Positions 43,709-47,865 of a DNA stretch of 47,865 nt are shown here, in pieces. Both the position numbers and the translations under genes were made by a program. Below the pieces are notes generated by a model that worked only from the letters and a program-made list of their open reading frames with translations, did no database searches and was not told where the DNA came from. The stretch is from Treponema sp. Lineage in GTDB: Bacteria; Spirochaetota; Spirochaetia; Treponematales; Breznakiellaceae. Each line of letters begins with the position of its first letter. The first letter of the stretch is position 1. Where the stretch lies: assembly GCA_009787695.1 (NCBI GenBank), contig WQSW01000006.1, positions 32,532-80,396 on the forward strand, written 5' to 3'.

Positions 43709-44612
43709 TTTCAAGCTTCCTTTTTGCAATAAAAACTAAAAATGAATAAAGATGTACAAGAAAACTAAAAGCAATAAATAATAAAGGCAAAGCAAAAGTT
43801 ACAGGCATTTTATTATTCAAAAACGATTTAATAGTTTCTTGCATCTCAGGTGAATTAAAAAAAGAGCTGAAAGCAAAAATACCGCGAAATGCAAGTGTAG
43901 CAAGAAATAAATTTGCAAGAGGCCAAACACTGAATTTAACAGCATAACCAATTGCACATAACAAGATAACAAAAGAACCAACATAAATTAAATAACTGAA
44001 AAATCCGTCTGTTAATTTACGCTGGAACATTTCTGCATTCATTCTGATATCTATGGAAAAACTTTTAATAAACCATGGAGTATCGTCTCCGAAAGGAACG
44101 GGAGGAAGTTCAAAATCCGCACTTGTTGTTTCATGATAAGATAAAGGCATACCGGGAATTGCCGTCACTCTCGGTCCAAGAGGATTAGCAGTTCCTTCAA
44201 GCAAGACAACCGAAGTAAAATTTCTGTTAAACGAATTTGAAAGAATTACACCTTTTTCTCCTAATTGGATACTTTTGCTTTTTGCAGGCGGAACAGATTT
44301 CCATTGATTAAGAACAAATGAAACACAAAAACAAAAACCGAAAGCTAAAACCATTACGCAAACTATCGATGTTAAAGGAAAAAAATTTTTTCTTGAAACA
44401 TAATTTAAAGTGATAAGGATTGATGAGAACAACGTCAGCGACAAAGCCCAGTGAGCGGCAGTTAATATCAATGTTAATATGGTTTCCGGTTTTGAAGGTA
44501 AACTTTTCGCCCACTCAACCTGTAAGGACAGGAACTTTAAGCACGTTACCGTTACAAAGATGATTATAAAGGTAAGAGTGAAAAAAATTATTAATTTGGC
44601 AAAATTCCTCAC
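43701..44612 (-). CDS. Membrane protein of unknown function, partner of the gene at 41945
   Basis: The 303-aa product begins with GTG 44612. It has three membrane helices in the first 105 residues, a soluble segment (about 105-205) with several beta strands, and three more helices (about 210-295). No family is recognised. It overlaps the following gene by 8 nt (ATGATTAA). A TTGCAT-17-TAATCT promoter ends 7 nt before the GTG, with no Shine-Dalgarno, so the pair is probably transcribed leaderless. Confidence 0.7.
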   Translation of the reverse strand: MRNFAKLIIFFTLTFIIIFVTVTCLKFLSLQVEWAKSLPSKPETILTLILTAAHWALSLTLFSSILITLNYVSRKNFFPLTSIVCVMVLAFGFCFCVSFVLNQWKSVPPAKSKSIQLGEKGVILSNSFNRNFTSVVLLEGTANPLGPRVTAIPGMPLSYHETTSADFELPPVPFGDDTPWFIKSFSIDIRMNAEMFQRKLTDGFFSYLIYVGSFVILLCAIGYAVKFSVWPLANLFLATLAFRGIFAFSSFFNSPEMQETIKSFLNNKMPVTFALPLLFIAFSFLVHLYSFLVFIAKRKLEND

Positions 44613-44619
44613 AATTTAA

Positions 44620-44648
44620 AGATTAACACTTCAAGAACCTCCATGCAA
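44620..44648 (-). promoter_or_regulatory. Leaderless promoter of the membrane-protein pair
   Basis: Minus strand: TTGCAT (44648-44643), 17 nt, TAATCT (44625-44620), 7 nt to the GTG at 44612. Confidence 0.5.
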
Positions 44649-44717
44649 GGGTAAAATCGGAAAAACATCATTTTTTACTATATATGTGATAAATATGCGT
44701 TTCTAACGAACCGCTTC

Positions 44718-44746
44718 TTGAGGAAAAAGAAAAATCAGGTCATAAT
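44718..44746 (+). promoter_or_regulatory. Leaderless promoter of gpsA
   Basis: TTGAGG (44718-44723), 17 nt, CATAAT (44741-44746), 5 nt to the ATG at 44752. Confidence 0.55.
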
Positions 44747-44751
44747 AAGGC

Positions 44752-45819
44752 ATGGATGAAAAAATTGCGGTCTTGGGAGCCGGTGCATGGGGAACGGCAA
44801 TAGGAAAAGTTATTGCCGAGAAAGGAAATGATGTAGTCATTTGGAGTTTTGAAGAAACAACAAGGGATTATATAAATCAAAAAAATGAAAATGTTCAATT
44901 TTTACCTGATGTTAAATTACCGGAAAATTTAAAAGCAACATCGGACATTGAAGAAGCGGCTGAAGGAAAGGATTATTTAATCTATGCAGTCCCTTCGCTT
45001 TTTCTTCTTAATACGCTTAAAAAAACTCTTTCTGTTAATTCGATACGCGAAGGCAAAACAGCCATTGCCGTTATTACAAAAGGTTTTCTGCCAAGCGAGT
45101 ATGGCCCGCGTTTAATTATAGAAACTATGGAAGATTATCTTCCCGGTTTTTTCCGTCAATCGCTTGTTTATATTTCAGGTCCAAGCCATGCGGAAGAAGT
45201 AGCGCGGGGAAAAATAACAGGTTTAATATCTGCAAGTGATAATGCAAAAAATTCCATCCGTTACAGATATTTATTAAAAAGCCCGAAACTTTTAGTTTAT
45301 TCTTCTCTTGATGTACGCGGGGTACAAGTAGCGGCGGCTGCAAAAAATGTTATAGCTATTGCATTCGGTATGTTAGACGCAATGAAGACAGTCGGAATGA
45401 CGGATATGTTCGGTGACGGAACAGATTCGCTGTTGCTTGCAGCAGGTCTTAACGAAATTCAAATTTTAGGCAATGCGTTAGGTGCAACACACCCTGAAAC
45501 ATTTACTTCTATATCAGGAATCGGCGATTTAGATGTTACATGCCGCTCTATTTACGGGAGAAACCGCCGCTTTGGCAGGGAAATAATCGAAAAAAATATT
45601 TTGGAGCCTTTTATAGATATTGATGATCTTATAACGCGCATTGCAGAAATAGGTTATCTGCCTGAAGGTATCGTTGCGGCAAAATATATCCGTATTCTTG
45701 CAGAAAAACACAAATTAAAAATGCCTGTCGCTGTCGGTTTATGCAAAGTTTTAAATAAGGAAATGGATCCCATGCAATTTTGCAAAGTCCTGTTAGGTGA
45801 TTGGGATACCAATGATTAG
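44752..45819 (+). CDS. gpsA: Glycerol-3-phosphate dehydrogenase [NAD(P)+]
   Basis: The 355-aa product has the Rossmann start 'IAVLGAGAWGTAIGKVIAEKG', the A-V-P-S segment, the G-P-S-H-A-E-E-V block and the substrate/catalytic region 'KNVIAIAFGMLDAM' with the expected Lys. The C-terminal half is the usual all-helical domain ('GIGDLDVTCRSIYGRNRRFG'). It reduces dihydroxyacetone phosphate to glycerol-3-phosphate for phospholipid synthesis. It is followed 12 nt later by ffh and may be co-transcribed with it. Confidence 0.96.
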   Translation: MDEKIAVLGAGAWGTAIGKVIAEKGNDVVIWSFEETTRDYINQKNENVQFLPDVKLPENLKATSDIEEAAEGKDYLIYAVPSLFLLNTLKKTLSVNSIREGKTAIAVITKGFLPSEYGPRLIIETMEDYLPGFFRQSLVYISGPSHAEEVARGKITGLISASDNAKNSIRYRYLLKSPKLLVYSSLDVRGVQVAAAAKNVIAIAFGMLDAMKTVGMTDMFGDGTDSLLLAAGLNEIQILGNALGATHPETFTSISGIGDLDVTCRSIYGRNRRFGREIIEKNILEPFIDIDDLITRIAEIGYLPEGIVAAKYIRILAEKHKLKMPVAVGLCKVLNKEMDPMQFCKVLLGDWDTND

Positions 45820-45831
45820 GAAAAATAAATA

Positions 45832-47178
45832 ATGTTTGAAAAACTAACTGAAAAAATCACTGATGCTTTCCGCTTTGTTACAGGAAAATCTTCGATAAGC
45901 GAAAAAAATATTGAAGATGCTGTAGAAGCAATTAAAATGGCGCTGCTTGAAGCTGATGTAAACCTGCGCGTTGTGCGCCGTTTTGTAAATTCAACGATAG
46001 AAGAAGCGAAGGGCGAGAAAGTTCTGCGTTCTGTCGATCCCGGCCAGCAATTTATAAAAATTGTTCACGACAAACTTGTTTCTTTTTTAGGTGATGAAGA
46101 TCCTGCAAGCCGTACTTTAAAACTTCGCGGTCCCGATGTAATCTCTGTAATTTTAATGTTAGGGCTTCAAGGTTCGGGGAAAACAACAAGCTCTGCAAAA
46201 CTTGCATTGCGTTTAAAAAAAGAAGGACGCAAACCTTTATTAGTTGCCTGCGATCTTGTACGCCCTGCCGCGATGGAACAGCTCGCCGTTCTCGGCGGGC
46301 AGATCGGCATTCCGGTTCACAGGGAAGAAGGCGCAAAGGACAGCGTTAAAGTTTATCAGAACGCTCTTAGCTGGGCGAAACAAAATATGATAGACACTGT
46401 AATCATCGACACAACAGGACGCTTGCAAATTGACGAGCCGATGATGCAGGAATTATCGCGTTTAAAAAATGCCGCTAACCCAGATGAAATGCTTCTTGTC
46501 GCAGACTCGATGACAGGGCAATCCGCCGCAGACATTGCAAAAACATTTAATGAAAAAATCGGATTGACAGGTGTAATACTAAGCAAGTTTGATTCTGATA
46601 CGAGAGGCGGCGCGGCGCTTTCACTCAAGACCGTTACGGGCAAACCGCTGAAGTTTACAGGTACAGGCGAGAAGCCCGAAGATTTTGAACCTTTCCATCC
46701 TGAAAGAATCGCAGGAAGAATTCTCGGCATGGGCGATGTAGTAAGCCTTGTAGAAAAAGCGCAGGAAGTATTTGATCAGAAAGAAGCTGTCGAACTCCAG
46801 AAAAAAATGGAGAAAGAAAATTTCACACTTGATGATTGGTTAAATCAAATCCGCGCCATGAAAAAAATGGGCTCGCTGCAAAAAATGCTGGAAATGATTC
46901 CCGGAATGCAAGGGCAAATAAGCGAAGACGACATTAATAAGGCTGAATTAAAACAACAAGAAGCGATCTTAAGTTCGATGACGTTAAAAGAACGCAACAA
47001 CCATTTGATAATCGGACCGCCGCGCCGTAGCCGCATCGCACGCGGTTCGGGAACATCTGTCGCAGAAGTTGCGCGTCTTTTAAAAAAGTTTGAGAAAATG
47101 CGCGGCATGATGAAAAAAATGGCAAAGAGCGCGAAAGGCGGCGGCATGCCGCAGATGCCTCCCGGAATGGGCTGGTGA
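45832..47178 (+). CDS. ffh: Signal recognition particle protein Ffh
   Basis: The 448-aa product has an N domain (about 1-90), the GTPase G domain (P-loop G-L-Q-G-S-G-K-T near 108-115, D-T-T-G-R near 190-194, 'LSKFDSDTRGGAAL' near 248-261) and a C-terminal M domain (about 300-448) that is Met-rich and ends 'GGGMPQMPPGMGW'. It binds SRP RNA and hydrophobic signal sequences and docks with FtsY. Its terminator stem begins on the last base of its stop codon. Confidence 0.97.
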   Translation: MFEKLTEKITDAFRFVTGKSSISEKNIEDAVEAIKMALLEADVNLRVVRRFVNSTIEEAKGEKVLRSVDPGQQFIKIVHDKLVSFLGDEDPASRTLKLRGPDVISVILMLGLQGSGKTTSSAKLALRLKKEGRKPLLVACDLVRPAAMEQLAVLGGQIGIPVHREEGAKDSVKVYQNALSWAKQNMIDTVIIDTTGRLQIDEPMMQELSRLKNAANPDEMLLVADSMTGQSAADIAKTFNEKIGLTGVILSKFDSDTRGGAALSLKTVTGKPLKFTGTGEKPEDFEPFHPERIAGRILGMGDVVSLVEKAQEVFDQKEAVELQKKMEKENFTLDDWLNQIRAMKKMGSLQKMLEMIPGMQGQISEDDINKAELKQQEAILSSMTLKERNNHLIIGPPRRSRIARGSGTSVAEVARLLKKFEKMRGMMKKMAKSAKGGGMPQMPPGMGW

Positions 47179-47212
47179 AGCGCGAAGCTTCGTCAAAGAA
47201 AACTTCGCGCTT
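47178..47212 (+). terminator. Intrinsic terminator after ffh
   Basis: Perfect 10-bp inverted repeat AAGCGCGAAG / CTTCGCGCTT with a 15-nt loop, followed by AATTTAATTTTTTCT. The first stem base is the A of the ffh TGA. Confidence 0.8.
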
Positions 47213-47303
47213 AATTTAATTTTTTCTATAAAATTATTTTATTAAATTATAACAAAGGATGATTAATTTTTAAAATCTTTTATTTAAAATAAAAACGCAA
47301 GAA

Positions 47304-47600
47304 TTACCACCCGAATTTTTCCAAATCGATTTTTCCGTCTTCAGAAACTTCCACGCCTTCGTTACGCAAAAGCGTTATCTGCAATGCCTTCCCTTCGTCT
47401 GCCAGAGCGATACTGCCGTCAGAGCGGATTACTCTGTACCACGGAAGATTAAATTTTTCCGACATGGAATGTAAAACCCTGACAGTCTGCCGCGCTCCGT
47501 TTTGGATTCCCGCTTTAAGAGCGATGTCACGATAACTGGAAACTTTTCCTTTTGGGATTGCGAGGATTTGGTTTATTATGTTTTGGGTTGATGGGGTCAT
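47304..47600 (-). CDS. Alkyltransferase-like (ATL) DNA-repair protein
   Basis: ATG 47600 is chosen because GGAG lies 6 nt upstream. The 98-aa product matches the C-terminal domain of O6-alkylguanine transferases ('IPKGKVSSYRDIALKAGIQNGARQTVRVLHS') but has P-W-Y-R-V-I with Trp54 where the acceptor Cys would be. ATL proteins bind O6-alkylguanine, flip the base and recruit nucleotide excision repair without chemistry of their own. It follows the HIRAN-domain gene by 14 nt, so the two form a likely unit. Confidence 0.93.
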   Translation of the reverse strand: MTPSTQNIINQILAIPKGKVSSYRDIALKAGIQNGARQTVRVLHSMSEKFNLPWYRVIRSDGSIALADEGKALQITLLRNEGVEVSEDGKIDLEKFGW

Positions 47601-47614
47601 GGGGCACTCCTTTA

Positions 47615-47865
47615 TCAATCATCCATAAAAATTTCCATTTCTATGTTGATAAATTTATCATCATTTTTAACGGATTTAACTGTCCCGTAAATTAATTTTC
47701 CGGCGTCCATCAATCTTGCAAGGATAGGATTTTTTTGACGCGGGACATAACCGAGTTTATTATTATTTTGATCTTTTACGAGTATCGCTAATTCATCATA
47801 TTGATTATCCGGTTCGCGTACAAAACGTAATTTAGCATCGATTTTTATTTCTTCAAGTAAATCGT
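47615..47865 (-). CDS. HIRAN-domain protein, 5' end missing
   Basis: An open frame runs from the right edge to TGA 47617-47615 (82 visible residues). It reads 'LRFVREPDNQYDELAILVKD' then 'NNKLGYVPRQKNPILARLMD', then 'GTVKSV', the HIRAN pattern in which the E-P-x-N-x-x-D and G-Y-(V/I)-P motifs are typical. HIRAN domains bind DNA 3' ends or damaged DNA, alone or attached to helicases. Whether this is a stand-alone HIRAN protein cannot be seen. Confidence 0.8.
   Translation of the reverse strand, partial: DLLEEIKIDAKLRFVREPDNQYDELAILVKDQNNNKLGYVPRQKNPILARLMDAGKLIYGTVKSVKNDDKFINIEMEIFMDD

Overview
The window reads as a 48-kb chromosomal stretch of a low-GC, double-membrane bacterium with flagella. 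I infer a spirochaete, most likely Treponema-like. The reasons are the flagellar rotor genes (fliG, fliM/fliN), many lipoproteins with relaxed lipoboxes, OmpA, FecR and beta-barrel envelope genes, a 7TM adenylate cyclase and a stand-alone class of treponeme-type membrane proteins. No rRNA, tRNA, CRISPR array, transposase or prophage was seen. Species cannot be told from the window.

Layout. 1-1900: the 3' part of an Ala/Lys/Glu coiled-coil gene and two small unknown genes. 1988-6656: a rightward envelope run (beta-helix lipoprotein, OmpA protein, outer-membrane barrel, FecR protein). 6647-18407: tryptophan biosynthesis on the minus strand in the order trpD, trpC, trpF-trpB-trpA, cut into three pieces by plus-strand signalling genes (hybrid histidine kinase, Ig-like lipoprotein, class III cyclase), a MazF-type toxin-antitoxin pair, an orphan RelB-like antitoxin, degenerate repeats and a membrane SH3 gene that seems to need a frameshift. 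trpE/trpG are not here. 18497-27713: GH20 hexosaminidase, MFS-HEAT fusion, AraC regulator, a 1037-aa zinc-ribbon/TPR/ankyrin/DUF1963 protein and a Sel1 protein. 27716-29900: DUF4143 ATPase, a 33-bp tandem repeat array and a Phd/YefM-ParE/RelE pair. 30028-37092: SprA-like metallopeptidase, MATE exporter, penicillin-binding protein 1A and an RNase II/R enzyme. 37131-39742: fliG followed by a fliM-fliN fusion. 39810-44612: orphan amino-acid binding lipoprotein, a basic secreted protein, Ogt and two large membrane proteins. 44752-47865: gpsA, ffh, an alkyltransferase-like protein and a HIRAN-domain gene running off the edge.

The most interesting points are: (1) a two-gene flagellar rotor locus away from other flagellar genes, in which FliG carries a second, degenerate C-terminal domain and FliM is fused to FliN with a Shine-Dalgarno and ATG kept inside the fused frame; (2) about sixteen genes with a -10 hexamer 5-9 nt from the start codon and no Shine-Dalgarno, which predicts widespread leaderless transcription; (3) near-identical leaderless promoters before trpD and the MFS-HEAT gene; (4) a membrane SH3 gene whose transmembrane segment has no usable start codon but lies behind a U UUA AAA-type slippery site; (5) convergent gene pairs that mostly abut or overlap, leaving no room for terminators.
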